Made by a program: the position numbers and the translations under genes. The notes beneath the pieces are model-generated. The model saw nothing but the letters and a program-made list of their open reading frames with translations, made no database searches and had not been told where the DNA came from. Below are positions 31,501 through 41,105 of a stretch of DNA of 64,000 nt, one piece after another. The stretch is from Vanrija pseudolonga. Its lineage: Eukaryota > Basidiomycota > Tremellomycetes > Trichosporonales > Trichosporonaceae. The DNA lies in the NCBI RefSeq assembly GCF_020906515.1, contig NC_085854.1, positions 124,001 through 188,000 on the forward strand, written 5' to 3'. The stretch's first letter is position 1; each line of letters begins with the position of its first letter.

Positions 31501-33408
31501 GGTGGTGAGGCAACCCACTCGCCGTCCCACGTCACCGCCTCTGTTGGCGGCGGTGAAGCAACCACCTCGCCCCGCGTCACCGCCTCCGTCGGCGGCGGTG
31601 AGGCAACCAACTCGCCACCCCACGTCACCGCGTCCGTCGGTGGCGGTGAGGCCACTACCTCGCCGCGCGTCTCGGCTTCGGTCGGCGGTGGTGAGGCCAC
31701 TAACTCGCCGTCCCACGTCACTGCCTCTGTCGGCGGTGGTCAGGCGACCAACTCGCCGCACGTGTCCGCGTCTGTCGGCGGCGGTGAACCCACCAACTCG
31801 CCTCACGGCTCCGTCTCCGCCTCTGTTGGTGGCGGTGAGGCCACCACCGCGCCCCGCGTCACCGCCTCCGTCGGAGGTGGTGAGGCCACCACCTCGCCCC
31901 GCGTCTCCGCCTCTGTTGGCGGTGGTGAGGCAACCAACTCGCCCCACGGCTCGAGCGTGACCATCGGCCCGGCTATCACGACCTCGGGTCCTCCGAACCC
32001 CAGCCCCACCGACGACGGCGACGAGGTAGACGGCTCGATCACCCACGGCACCGTCACGCCGGACAAGGGCAGCGGCTCCGACAGGCCGCAGTCGACGCAC
32101 CGCGACGTCCAGAGCACTGTCAGGCCTTCCCCTACCGACATTGTCATCCCCGCTCCCGACAGCTCGTCTGGCCCCGGCCAGGGAGGCGACAGCGGTACCG
32201 GCGGCGACGCTGGTGCTGGCCCCGGCGGCGGAGACGGCGGCAGCGGCGGTGACGGCGGCCGTGGCGGCGCGGATGGTGGTGGTAAGGGCGGAAAGGGTGG
32301 CAAGGGCGGCAAGGGCGGCGACAGTGGCGGCTCCAACCCACCCAACGGCGGTGGCTCGAGCTCTGTCACCGGCGGCGGCTCCACCACGACCAGTGGCTCC
32401 CCGCCTAACGGCCGCGACGGCGTGACCGTCTCCGACATCCCGCCCGCGTGGACCACGACGACGTCTCAGCCCCGCCCTACCTACGGCGAGGACGGAGGTA
32501 TTGGGGGCCAGCCCCAGTCGAGCTCCTCAACCATCGTCCCGGGCACCACCAGGCCCCAGCCTAGCGACGAAGCAGGCGGCGGCGACGGCGGTGAGGGCGG
32601 CAAGAGCTCGCTCGGCGCCACGTGGACTACGACGACGTCCAACCCGAACCCGACCGAGAGCGGTGAGCCCGGCGAGGCGACGACCTCCTCCTCGGGCCTC
32701 GGCCCTGCCGTGACCAGAACCACGCAACGCCCCGGTGAGGGCGAGTCCAGCGCCAGCTACACCTTCCCGCCGGCGTTGACCACCACGACGACTCAGCCCG
32801 AGGAGTCTGGTGCTGAGGGCGGCGACAAGTCGTCGCTTGGCTTCACGTGGACCACAACCACCTCGCAGCCTCGCCCCACCGATGGCAGCGACGGCGGTGA
32901 ACACGCCAGTGCCAGCACCACCTCTGCATCTTACATCGGGCTGGGCATGACCCGAAGCACCCAGAACCCAGCCGACGGCGGCGAGCCCACCACCTCCTCC
33001 TCGGGCCTCGGCCCGGCCGTGTCCAGATCGACGCAGCGCCCCGGCGAGGAGGAGCCCAGCGTCAGCTATACGTTCCCACCGGCGTTGACCACCACCACGT
33101 CGCAGCCTCGCTCCACGGATGGCAGTGATGGCGGTGAACACCCCAGCGGCAGCACCACCTCTGGGTCTTACGTCGGCCCTGCCGTGACCAGGAGCACGCG
33201 CAACCCCGCCGACGGTGAGCCCAGCGCGCCAAGCGGCAGCTGGACGATCCCGCCCGCCTGGACGACGACGACGTCCAAGCCCGAGGAGACCGGTAACCCC
33301 ACCGCGCCTGGCATCCACTCGTCCGGCTCGGTCGTGGTCGTCGTCGGGCCTGGCACGTACACCGTCACTCCCGTGACTGTGTCTGCGCCGTGTGCCGCGA
33401 CTGCCTAA
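28504..33408 (+). CDS. Very large secreted, repeat-rich (mucin-like) surface protein
   Basis: One uninterrupted exon, 1634 residues. The N-terminus (TALFAVLVVLGTLGAEAAP) is a signal peptide. Regions in order: a Lys/Gly/Asp segment with KDGSKDGSKDGSKDGS (about residues 90-150); a Gly/Thr/Gln segment; then about eleven modules built on WTIGPATWSS with Pro-rich linkers. Four copies of a module like GEPLQFHVSGSVTVEGPAP are interspersed. Next come fourteen tandem ASVGGG repeats (about residues 928-1149), a Gly-rich GGKGGKGGKGG stretch, and a series of WTTTTSQP / FPPALTTTT modules. The end reads TVTPVTVSAPCAATA, with no strong hydrophobic GPI signal, so it may be secreted or wall-linked some other way. 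Composition suggests heavy O-glycosylation. No catalytic domain was seen. Confidence 0.85.
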   Translation: MTRPTALFAVLVVLGTLGAEAAPLAPPQGGAMAARDAASPNNNGEQQHAPRHWWYGWRNPPPSKGGPVWVPVDNGDDCHECDAGKGKDNGKDKDGGGYWTWGWGWKPRPKKPGKGKGGSHKKPTDGGGKDGSKDGSKDGSKDGSQKPGGGTTSPGTDGSKDGGQQPGGGDTTSTGTAGEPQQGSGGDGTSTGQTGSGTQQQPGGSGTGTNGDGSQQPGGSGTGTGTNGDGTNDPSRSGSGSGATPTPSGDGDSVGMAGGGSPISGAGSSSRSLQPPSWMTAPAPSRPVESASSSWWTIGPATWSSRAPEPTNGSGGNDPAAGGDPAVSPSRVGGTVAPSPSATGQVGEGVQAHLSGSVIVPGPAPSDGADGGSSSSASTWWTIGPATWSSLAPSATGSGNEPEGSGQVGEPLQFHVSGSVTVEGPAPTGTKLPPGGTTFPDPSRPAESSSSWTIGSATWSSRAPQPSDGGGNDPAGTGPAGGGGDRDPAGTGAPGGGGGGGSSSWTIGPATWSSLAPNPTQSNEPAGTGMVGEPLQFHVSGSVTVEGPAPSAPSATKLPPSWMTAPGPSRPAESSSSTWWTIGPATWSSLAPNPTDGGNEPSQPVGTAPGGGGGDRDPAGTGPVGGDGGGSAPPSSSWTIGPATWSSRAPNPTQSNDPAGPGPDGGSVSPHQTIGPATWSSLAPNPTGSATEPEGSGQVGEPLQFHVSGSVTVEGPAPTGTKLPPGGTTFPEPSSPAGSSSWTIGPTTWSSRAPQPSDGGGSDPAGPGHDGGSVSPNPTQSNDPEGEGPAPSAPRSGGGLTTSAPQASWTIGPATWTTVYAPAGTGPDIGGGSHSASGTQSAYEPAGTGPDIGGGSGTRSAYEPAGTGPDIGHGSASAASWTIGPPTWTTAPGPDGTGPAHGSGSPSWTIGPATWSSRPPNPTESDYRVSASVGGGEATNSPHGSVSASVGGGEPTNSPHGSVSASVGGGEAINSPPHVTASVGGGDATTSPRVSASVGGGEATHSPSHVTASVGGGEATTSPRVTASVGGGEATNSPPHVTASVGGGEATTSPRVSASVGGGEATNSPSHVTASVGGGQATNSPHVSASVGGGEPTNSPHGSVSASVGGGEATTAPRVTASVGGGEATTSPRVSASVGGGEATNSPHGSSVTIGPAITTSGPPNPSPTDDGDEVDGSITHGTVTPDKGSGSDRPQSTHRDVQSTVRPSPTDIVIPAPDSSSGPGQGGDSGTGGDAGAGPGGGDGGSGGDGGRGGADGGGKGGKGGKGGKGGDSGGSNPPNGGGSSSVTGGGSTTTSGSPPNGRDGVTVSDIPPAWTTTTSQPRPTYGEDGGIGGQPQSSSSTIVPGTTRPQPSDEAGGGDGGEGGKSSLGATWTTTTSNPNPTESGEPGEATTSSSGLGPAVTRTTQRPGEGESSASYTFPPALTTTTTQPEESGAEGGDKSSLGFTWTTTTSQPRPTDGSDGGEHASASTTSASYIGLGMTRSTQNPADGGEPTTSSSGLGPAVSRSTQRPGEEEPSVSYTFPPALTTTTSQPRSTDGSDGGEHPSGSTTSGSYVGPAVTRSTRNPADGEPSAPSGSWTIPPAWTTTTSKPEETGNPTAPGIHSSGSVVVVVGPGTYTVTPVTVSAPCAATA
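31288..31955 (+). repeat. Tandem coding minisatellite: fourteen ASVGGG units
   Basis: Fourteen copies of ASVGGG followed by variants of EATNSPH, EATTSPR or EPTNSPHGSV, with unit lengths of about 42-57 nt. Unit types alternate in a higher-order pattern (NSP then TSP), suggesting expansion in blocks. Silent differences between units show that it is not purely recent. Confidence 0.9.
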
Positions 33409-33646
33409 GGACAATAAAACAAAGACAATTAGTAGTGTTAGCAGATATGAATTAGTATTTTCCGACTCGCATTGAGGCCCAGCGGCGGTGGCGACCGTCG
33501 AATCATTTTACATGTCCATCCGAGGGAGACTGCGAAGGGCGCGGAGCTGGGCCGGTCTGCGCGTCAGAAATGCCAGCGTATGTGACCCACCTTCATCTCA
33601 TACACTTCAGCGCATACAGCGGTCTTCTGACGCCCAGGTTGGACAC

Positions 33647-34352
33647 CTAGGCAGTGGGGTTCTCGTCGGCTGGGATCGTCAGCTCTGCATTGATTGGCCT
33701 AGTTTCCGATGTACCATTGAGGATACCCTTCTTGATAAGCTCCTCGGGCGACGGGCGCGCAGCGATGTCCTTGTCGAGGCGGTCCTGTGTGTTAGTTGCG
33801 CTGGGAGGCCGCCAACTCACCTCCGTCATGGAGCGCTCGAGCTTCTTCTTCTTGGCCGCGAGGGCGTCGTTGGGCTCGCCTGGGGTGTGAGTGCGGTGCG
33901 CATGGGCGTGGCTGGCGTTCGGTGGTTGCTCGCTGAGCCGGTCTCGCCTCGCCTTCCTTCCTCTGCCTCATGCCGGCGACAACCGGCCCCTCCTCTTGAG
34001 TAAAGGGGCGCTTGACGTCGCACTCAACGTCGCCACAGCCACCCGCTCCAACATGCCAGCGGGAGGCCTCTCCTGCAAGCACCACCAGCCTCACTCGCAG
34101 AGGGGTCATCTACCAACCACATCCTGGGCCCGTCCACCTCGCCGCCCATCCCCGCGTTCTTCCCTCACCCAACTCACCCTTGAGGATACCCTGGTCCTGG
34201 AGTTCCTTCGGGGTGGGCCTGTTGGCGAACAGCTTGTCCATCTTGCTACGGTCCATAGCCGACGTGGGCGAGAGGTCGTGGGCCTCGTCGACGCCCGCGA
34301 CAGTGTTGTTGCCGACGTTGGTGTTGATGGGGATGGGGGCGGGGGCGGACAT
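33647..34352 (-). CDS. RPEL-repeat protein
   Basis: Three exons (34178-34352, 33821-33879, 33647-33784) encode 123 residues. Two RPEL-type repeats are seen: FANRPTPKELQDQGILK in exon 1 and AARPSPEELIKKGILNG in exon 3. They are separated by a basic helix (AAKKKKLERSMTED). RPEL motifs bind monomeric actin in animal MRTF and Phactr proteins; small fungal proteins with this repeat pair exist, but whether this one binds actin is inference. A candidate non-coding first exon with a gtgagt donor at about 34560 and an acceptor (cacag) 2 nt before the ATG suggest a spliced 5' leader that contains a (GA)n tract. Confidence 0.85.
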
Positions 34353-36114
34353 GTCTGTGGTGGGGCGTGGGCGTCAGATGAGTGCGATATGACGATGGGG
34401 GTGAGTGATGGGTGGGCGGACAGGCAGGGGTTGGGAGAAAGACGAGGAAGGCGAGGAAGGTAGTGAAGGCGAGGAAGGTGACGGTGAGGAAGGCGTCAAA
34501 GGGGGGTGACGGATGAGTGGGAGACGGGGACGGAAGATGTGGGCGGGAAGGCAACACTCACTGTAGACTTGCTTGGGTTGGGTAGGCTGTAAGAGAGAAA
34601 GAGAGAGAGAGAGATGAGAGATGAAGAGAAGGAAGAGAGAGTCGAGATGTTGTCGCCCGAGTTGTGGTTGTCGCTTGGTCTCGCTCGTTTCGGGAGGCGG
34701 GCAGGCCACAGTGATGGGCGGCGGTAGGAGGCGGTGGCCGGGAGGGGCGAGAGGGGGGGGGGGCATCTCGACGGGGGCATGTTGTTGTGACGGACAACAT
34801 GTGACGCGCGCAGCAACCAGCTCCAGTCGATCGAGTGACGTCACTGACACTTGCCTCACCCCTTCACGTCAACAACAACACACCCGACACTGGTGACGAG
34901 CAGCGACCAAACGATCGAAGCGACGAGCGATAAGCCAACAGTCAATTGCATGGTTCTCTCAAGGCAAGGTCAAAGAGAGGAAACGCGGGCTGCAAGGTGA
35001 CGAGGACACTGTCAACCGCCATCCTTCCGACGACGCCGCAGCCGCAATTCAACGCCAGCGACCGTCTTTCCACGGGCGGCGGCAACGACATCAGTCTTCC
35101 TCGCCCCGGCCATCCATCGGCCACCCACCAATGTACAGTATGCGCTGGGCTTGCTAAATGACTGCCATGCGCGCGTCCACGTCACCTCCAACCCCCCGGC
35201 ATAACATGACCCGCCGAGCCGACCTTGCCCCACCCCCCCGTCCCCTGAACGCTCGCACTGCCGGCGGCATTCCAGGGCAAGCGATGGGGCCCCCTCTCGG
35301 CGTCGGGACATGACGGAGAGGGCGATATGGGGGCCGGTGAGAGCACATGGGGCCGACGTCGTCGTTGTCGGCGGCATTGCCATGCGGCGCCGTAGTTTGT
35401 GTCGTGTCCTGCAGCATGGCGAGCGCGAGGACCGACGGGGCCGTATCTGTTCCCGAGGCCCGGGCGCCGCCGCACCGCGCGCCGCGTGGGCCCGTGCGTC
35501 TTCTCTTCGGCGCGTAAAAGTTTTTGTTGTCGCGCCGAGGGCCGTGGGCTTGGCCGCCGAGTCGCTTAACTGCATGGCGGCGTCGTTGTGGCCGAATGCA
35601 AGGTGTGCGTATTGCATTGTACCGTGCTCGATAAGTGTTGTTGCAGTGCGCGTTGTGCCGCTCCGCCGGAATCTGACGGACCGGTGCACGCCGAGAATGT
35701 TACGGGATGGCGAGCGTCATCGGTCTCCTCTTGGTTTGTTTTCTCGGTCATCTACTACAAACGCACAGCGCATGATACGTGTCGCAGAGACGCTGCCCAG
35801 GGATGCGTCGAGGGGCACCCCCCAGTGAGCGTCAGGGGAGTACGACAACCATGCATGATACAATGGACCCTCGTTGAAAGCCACCTCGCAACAGCGAATG
35901 GCAACGGCCAGCCACGGGGCGTTCGGCAGCGGCGGCGCTTTTCGTCACGGCACTCTGTACACTTTGCATCCATCTCATCTCAATTCCTCCTTGGCTCTTT
36001 CTCACTCAACCCCCCCCCCACACCTTCCCTCCTCTGTCACTTTTTACTCCTTCTCTCATACGGCGTCAACAACGCCTTCCCTTCGCCTCCTGTTCCCCAC
36101 CCTTCCTCTTCGCC
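34353..36114. other. Divergent intergenic region with spliced 5' leader
   Basis: Contains the probable 5'-leader intron of the RPEL gene with a GA-rich run at about 34591-34614 and a G-run at about 34754-34763. Also holds the promoter of the FAD oxidoreductase gene. No coding gene is supported in the 1.7 kb. Confidence 0.45.
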
Positions 36115-37933
36115 ATGCCGCACACACGCGCGCAGCTACAGCAGCCGACGACGCCGCCGCCCGACCACCGCGCGCCAAAGAACATTGTCATTGTCGGCGG
36201 CGGCATCGTCGGCGTCTGCACGGCCTACTTCCTCGCAATCAGCCCCCACCGCCCACCGGGGAGCACAATCACCATCGTCGAGGGCACGGGGATCGCGTCC
36301 GCTGCTAGCGGGTACAGCGGGGGCTTCCTCGCCCGCGACTGGCACAGTCCGGCGACTGCAAGTGAGTCGGCCTGATCCGAGACCGGGGCCGTGGCTAGTG
36401 TCAAGACCCGCATCACAGTGGACGAGTTGTGGTATGCGGTCACATCGCTCTGCATCTTCTCGTCCCGCACGCTCGCCCCATCGCGAGCGACCCGGACCGA
36501 CTCGCACCCCGGGGGCCATGCCCGCATCCCACTCGGCCTTCCCCCAGGCGTCGTATCCCCCGCACAACGCGCTAACAACCCCAGGCCTATCTGCCATGTC
36601 CTTTGACCTCCACCGCAAGCTCGCCGAACAGTTCGGAGGTCCCAAGAACTGGGGCTATCGTACGGTCGATACCTTGGTAAGTGGTGGTGGTGGGGTGCGC
36701 TCGCCCCAGTCGCAGCCCCCTTGAAGCCCCGTTGCAGCCCCAGGTTACCCGGAGCTATATCAGTCGTCGTCGTGCACGAGCCGCACGCAGGCACTGGCGT
36801 TGAGCGTCGAGCGCGAGCTCGAGCGTCCTCGCGCATGTGACCACGCCTGCGGCCTCCAAGCACTCCTCACTCCCCGCCCTTCTTGCCCCGCGCTGACGCC
36901 CGCTCCAGTCGGTAAAGATTGACCACGAGGCCGGGCCATCGACCAAGCGCACGCCCGTGCCATGGCTCCCGCGGGGGAGCGTCCAGTCGACCTCGACACT
37001 AGGCACACACGCGACAACAGCCCAGGTCCACCCACGGCTGTTGACAAACTTTTTGACGGATCGCTTCCTCCGGGAACCCGGGTGCACGCTCGTGCTTGGG
37101 ACGGCGCGCGCGCTCGGGCTGGAAAACCACGCGCCATCAACCCTCATGGTCACGCTCAAGGAGGGCGGCGAGAAGATCCTGGATACCGATACCATTGTCC
37201 TCACCAACGGCCCATGGCTAGGCAAGCTCGCAACCGAGATCCTGCCTTCCAGTGCCGCTAGGCGGCTGGCCGTCGACGGACAGATGGCGCACTCGCTCGT
37301 CATTCGAACCAGAGAACCCACGACGCCCCACGTGCTCTTCGTCGACCTCTGCCTCGAGGACGGGGCAGTGTCTGAGCCAGAGGTCTACCCAAGGCCAGAT
37401 GGCACAACATTGGTGTGAGTGGGAGTGTCCTTTAGCATGCCGCACGGAGTGGCGCGGTAGTCGCGGGGGGTACAGCCTGGCACCCTCGACGGAATTCCCG
37501 GCGTGCCTCACCTACTCCGACGACGCCTCGGCGTCCTTCCCGACATCGAACGTTCTTCACCGTTGCGCCTTCCAAACGCCACCTGCTGACGGATCACAGA
37601 TGCGGCGCGAGCTGCGACGACCCGCTGCCGCCGACGGCGGCCGACGTGCACCCCAACCCCAAATCACTCGAGCGCCTCCGGCAACAGGCCGCGGGCATTG
37701 CGCCAATCTTGACGGCACGAGGGGGTGCCTTCACCGAGGCCGAGACGGGCTGCTTCCTCCCCATCCCAGATCGTGGGCGCCCAATCATCGGCAAGGTCCT
37801 CGACGGCGTGTTTGTCGGCGGCGGCCTGAGCTGCTGGGGCATCACGCAGGGGCCTGGTACCGGGCTGGTTCTCTCGGAGCTTATCCTCGAGGGACGCGCG
37901 CGGACCGCCGACATCTCAAAACTTGCACCATAG
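36115..37933 (+). CDS. FAD-dependent oxidoreductase of the DAO family, TDA3-like
   Basis: Four exons (36115-36361, 36585-36676, 36909-37414, 37600-37933) encode 392 residues. The FAD-binding Rossmann motif is NIVIVGGGIVGVCTAYFL at about residues 23-40. It is followed by ASAASGYSGGFLARDW, then MSFDLHRKLAEQFGG and NWGYRTVDT, an arrangement I recognise from yeast Tda3 and its fission-yeast relatives. The C-terminal part has GCFLPIPDRGRPIIGK and WGITQGPGTGLVLSELI, the second flavin-contact region of D-amino-acid-oxidase-fold enzymes. In budding yeast Tda3 is linked to late endosome-Golgi traffic; the substrate is unknown. The assignment to this subgroup is by remembered similarity. Confidence 0.88.
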
Positions 37934-38189
37934 CCCGACAAGGCGACGCAGCAGCAGCAGCCGCTGCAACCATAAAAGGATACCAGCATGCATCCACCAT
38001 TGTAACTGTCGAGAGCGGCGGGTGCCGCAGAGACACGCGTGCCGGTCTGGTGAGGGTCCTTTGGGCGCGGGCGCCGAGCGATTGTAACTGGGCAGTGGGG
38101 CGGGGGCGTGTGCGGTCGGCCAGGTCCAGCCCTGTGGGGCTATCGGCCCGCCGCTGGATACCCCTTGCCCCACCGCGATAAGAGTAAGG

Positions 38190-38337
38190 TTGACATGGTA
38201 CAGTCGTAGTAACGCGCGACATGAGGTTGGCGGGGGCATGTGATTACCAAACGAATATTCGGAGTCACGACTGGGTAGTTTCCTCCAAGAGCATTGACCA
38301 TACAATCGGATGATGCCCAAGCCATGACACGCTTTTG
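38190..38337 (+). ncRNA. tRNA-like structured unit a
   Basis: First of eleven same-strand units. The A-box-like head is TGGTACAGTCGTAGTAACGC. The core is CATGTGATTACCAAA. The later block GGTAGTTTCCTCC is followed by CATTGACCA and GGATGATGCCC, and a T-run (cttttg) closes the unit. The hairpin stem is weak in this copy. Confidence 0.5.
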
Positions 38338-38485
38338 TCGTCAACCAGCCTGATGGGGATGCGGGCCTCTGCTCCCACACGCCTGTCCTCACAAGGTTGC
38401 GCGTGCACCGGCTCGCGCGATTGAGGCAGTTGCATGGTAAGGGCGCTCGTGACGTCGCCTTACTTGATGAGATCGCTTAGGAGAA

Positions 38486-38611
38486 AGCCTCGTTGGTGCA
38501 GTGGTAACGAGCAGGGCAAGTGATTACATACTAAAGCTCCTAGTCGAAATGGTAGCTCTCCCCCCAGGAGCTGTGACCAAACCAAGCATGATGCCCCACT
38601 CTCGTCTTTTG
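38486..38611 (+). ncRNA. tRNA-like structured unit b
   Basis: A-box-like TTGGTGCAGTGGTAACGAGC, core GGGCAAGTGATTAC, block GGTAGCTCTCC with perfect stem AGCTC/GAGCT, then TGTGACCA, GCATGATGCCCC and gtctttt. One of the best-conserved copies. Confidence 0.55.
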
Positions 38612-38727
38612 GTCCTCCACTTCCTACTCGGCCCAAACCTAGAGACTGCGCCCGACGCGGCAGCTACGTCCCTTCACAATGAGGGCGGGGCCGATCCTCT
38701 CCATCTCCAGCTTGCGCCCCGGGGAGA

Positions 38728-38849
38728 AGTTTGTTTGGTGTAGTTGGAAGCATGCACCGGGACTGGGCAAAGGATTGCAAACATTCACAGATATGTCGGT
38801 AGCTGTAGCTCTGACCACAAAACGACACATATGATGCCCTGGTCTTTTG
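38728..38849 (+). ncRNA. tRNA-like structured unit c
   Basis: A-box-like TTGGTGTAGTTGGAAGC, core GGGCAAAGGATTGCAAA, block GGTAGCTGTAGCTC with a short AGCT/AGCT-type stem, CTGACCA, TATGATGCCC and gtcttttgg. Confidence 0.5.
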
Positions 38850-38929
38850 GCACCAGTGTTGTGGCACCCTCCACCCAACCAGCACGCCGAGGCCGTAGTG
38901 CTCTGCGCCATGCCAACCATCGCGGAGGG

Positions 38930-39070
38930 TCGCTTGGCTCAGTCGTAGAACTACGGCTCCACTCCAACTGTCGGCGCGGCACATGATTACGCAAATCTCT
39001 GGGCATCTAATCCTTTGGGTAGCGTCCCCCCACGAGCAGTGACCAAAACAATGTATGATGCCACGTTCTG
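38930..39070 (+). ncRNA. tRNA-like structured unit d
   Basis: A-box-like TTGGCTCAGTCGTAGAAC, core GCACATGATTACGCAAA, block GGTAGCGTCCCCCC with a short CGT/ACG stem, AGTGACCA, GTATGATGCC. No T4 run was found at the end, unlike most copies. Confidence 0.45.
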
Positions 39071-39159
39071 GCGTGTCCGAAGGTGGCGCCACGCCGGGTA
39101 CACACATGCCTCACCTCGGTTCAACCACGTCTAGGCGCCTGTCGCTGGCCCTTCAATAA

Positions 39160-39351
39160 TATGAGCTACATAGCACAGCGGGTAGCAATGCACTCTTCCT
39201 CGACGCACGTCGAGGCGGTGTGCAATGCCTACCTTGCGCATCCGACGCTCTGACAGTGATTTCCAAGACTACTGAGTCATAGTTATGGGTATGCCCTTGG
39301 GCGGTGACCGTGAATCTGTGTGAGCCGGAGGCGGCCGGAGGGTGCATTTTT
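39160..39351 (+). ncRNA. tRNA-like structured unit e (longer, divergent)
   Basis: A-box-like ATAGCACAGCGGGTAGC, then extra sequence including a perfect CCTCGACG/CGTCGAGG hairpin. The core is CAGTGATTTCCAA, the block GGTATGCCC with stem GCCC/GGGC, then GGTGACC, ending at gcattttt. The ATGATGCC block is not recognisable. Confidence 0.4.
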
Positions 39352-39483
39352 GGCCGGCCCCGAGTGGATGCATGCGTGCATGGGTAGTTGGAAAGCGCTC
39401 GGGATTTGCGGCGCCGAGGACGACGCGCGGTGGAGGGCCTCACCCGCCGTTGACAATCGGGGCGACGCCACCAACACAAGTGT

Positions 39484-39632
39484 GTGGGTCGCATAGTTGG
39501 TAGATATCACCGTAGTGTGCAAATCAAATGGGCAGATGATTACCAAAGTTCCAATGCCTAGCTGGTAACCTCCCCCAAGAGGAATGGCCGAAAGACTGAA
39601 TGATGCCCAGTCGGTATTCACACACCGTTTTT
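39484..39632 (+). ncRNA. tRNA-like structured unit f
   Basis: A-box-like GTCGCATAGTTGGTAGA, core GGGCAGATGATTACCAAA, block GGTAACCTCCCCC with the stem changed to CCTC/GAGG (pairing kept), then AATGGCC, GAATGATGCCC and cgttttt. Confidence 0.5.
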
Positions 39633-39875
39633 CGCTGCAGTGCCACACTCGCCGCAGCGACTCCCAACTGACACCAACATGCACTGGCATGGTACGATTG
39701 ATATGAGATTACCTACAGAGTACAGATGCATTATGGACCGTTAGCGAACGGGTGTCGTTGCACACAAGGGCGCACAGTCCGAGTCAGTGCAGAGAAGCAA
39801 AGCACGCCCGGCCCCGATCACGCATACGCCCCTCGTCCCCTCACTTCGAATCCCACCGACCAGTCCAAAGCACAC

Positions 39876-40026
39876 CATCGTAGCCCAACGGTCGATACCC
39901 AGACAAATGATTAAGCCATATCTCTATGCAAGGTAGCCCCACAGCGCCGTGACCACCATGCAAGGCCTAGATGATGTCAGGTGTTCGGTTCGGGTACGGG
40001 TCCGGCGGTGGCGTGGGCGATCTTTT
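39876..40026 (+). ncRNA. tRNA-like structured unit g
   Basis: A-box-like GTAGCCCAACGGTCGATAC, core GACAAATGATTAAGCC, block GGTAGCCCCAC, CGTGACCA, TAGATGATGTC; the next T-run (cttttg) is some 45 nt farther on. Confidence 0.42.
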
Positions 40027-40229
40027 GCAGGGCTCCGTGTTCGGGGCGGCGGAGTGGAGGGGGGCGGTGCTGTTGCTCGAGAGAGCGGGTGTTCGAGTCT
40101 TGATGAGTTTGAGAGGTTTTGTAGGTGGGTTGGACGGTGGTACAGTGACTTGCGGGAGGGGGCGATCAGGGCGAGAGGTGGGTGCGGACGGGTGTCTTCT
40201 CGACAGGTTTGGAGGGGAGCAAAAATTCA

Positions 40230-40384
40230 TGTGGCTTAGTGGTATTGACGCTTAGGGAGGTGTTTTACTACCTCTGAGCCAGGTTTATGATTGCAAGAAA
40301 ATCTCCTGTATCCCCCTGGGGTAAGAGTGCCTCCACCACGGGCAATGACCAGACAATTGTATGATGCGAAGCTTGCCACCTTTT
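40230..40384 (+). ncRNA. tRNA-like structured unit h
   Basis: The head GTGGCTTAGTGGTATTGAC is the closest match to the tRNA A-box consensus TGGCNNAGTGG. Core TTTATGATTGCAAGA. The block's stem is TGCC/GGCA (pairing kept with changed bases), then AATGACCA, GTATGATGCG and ccttttg. Confidence 0.5.
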
Positions 40385-40540
40385 GCGTGTGACTACGTAC
40401 CTCGACGTCGATACAGAAACACCAACATGATTCTGACACGCGCGTCTCTTCGTCCCATGCACCGCGAGCCCCTGCCGATCACGACGATCTCCTCTTCGCT
40501 GCCTCGCCGCTCCTATCTCAACTTCTGAGGCCGGTCGACG

Positions 40541-40666
40541 CGCACCTCTAGCACAGCGGTTAGAGAGCAGGCAAGTGATGATCCATACCTGGGATTTAAA
40601 GGGATTTGCTGTGAAGCAATGACCGTCAAGTTACTGTTACCATGGCTGATGTTTGCGTTCTTTTTC
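40541..40666 (+). ncRNA. tRNA-like structured unit i
   Basis: A-box-like CTAGCACAGCGGTTAGAGAGC, core GGCAAGTGATGATCC, a changed but paired stem TTGCT/AGCAA, AATGACC, GGCTGATG, and a long T-rich end (ttcttttt). Confidence 0.48.
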
Positions 40667-40764
40667 TTGCTCAAGGGCCGGGCGCTGCCGGAGTGCGTGA
40701 CGTGTGGAGGCGTGAGATTCACCCGGACAACCGCTGATCCGACCGCGATTCGTGTGTGACGCTG

Positions 40765-40892
40765 TACGCTGTAGCATAGTTGGAAGACTTTGGGCAAATG
40801 ATTACCCAAAAATTTAGTGTTTGTCTGTGGTAGCTCTCCTCCATAGAGCTGTGACCACTCGTCGGATGATGCCCCACCCAGTGTTGGTTTTT
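40765..40892 (+). ncRNA. tRNA-like structured unit j
   Basis: A-box-like GTAGCATAGTTGGAAGAC, core GGGCAAATGATTACCCAAA (itself able to form a TTTGGG/CCCAAA hairpin), block GGTAGCTCTCC with perfect stem AGCTCT/AGAGCT, TGTGACCA, GGATGATGCCCC and ggttttt. With unit b, the reference copy of the family. Confidence 0.55.
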
Positions 40893-41105
40893 CATACAAC
40901 ATCATTGGTAGCTGTATACCGCTAGGCCTCATAATTCATGACTGGAGTGGAATGCGCCTGCACACCCACGTGAGAAGTTGCTCCGCCAGGGAATGTTGCG
41001 CCGAGGTGTGCCACCCCTCGGCAGCTCGATGCCGAGCAGTCTCCAGCTTCTGTGGCGTCGAAGCCGGCGACGCAGAATACAGCTGCTACACACCCTGTCC
41101 ACAAG

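Noticed and set aside
31288-31955. Regular repeats considered as a CRISPR-like array
   Set aside because: Units are contiguous, lie in frame in a protein gene, vary like coding repeats and have no unique spacers; the genome is eukaryotic.
28399-33414. Long open frames on the minus strand opposite the large repeat protein (up to 731 aa)
   Set aside because: They mirror the repetitive GC-rich codons of the plus-strand gene; their low-complexity content is the complement of its repeats, with no start context or splice logic of their own.
34374-34859. 161-aa minus-strand frame upstream of the RPEL gene
   Set aside because: Pro/Leu/Ser-rich translation of a CT-rich tract; better explained as 5' leader and intron.
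37252-38181. 309-aa plus-strand frame overlapping the end of the FAD oxidoreductase gene
   Set aside because: It reads the real exons out of frame and through an intron; the spliced frame has the family motifs.
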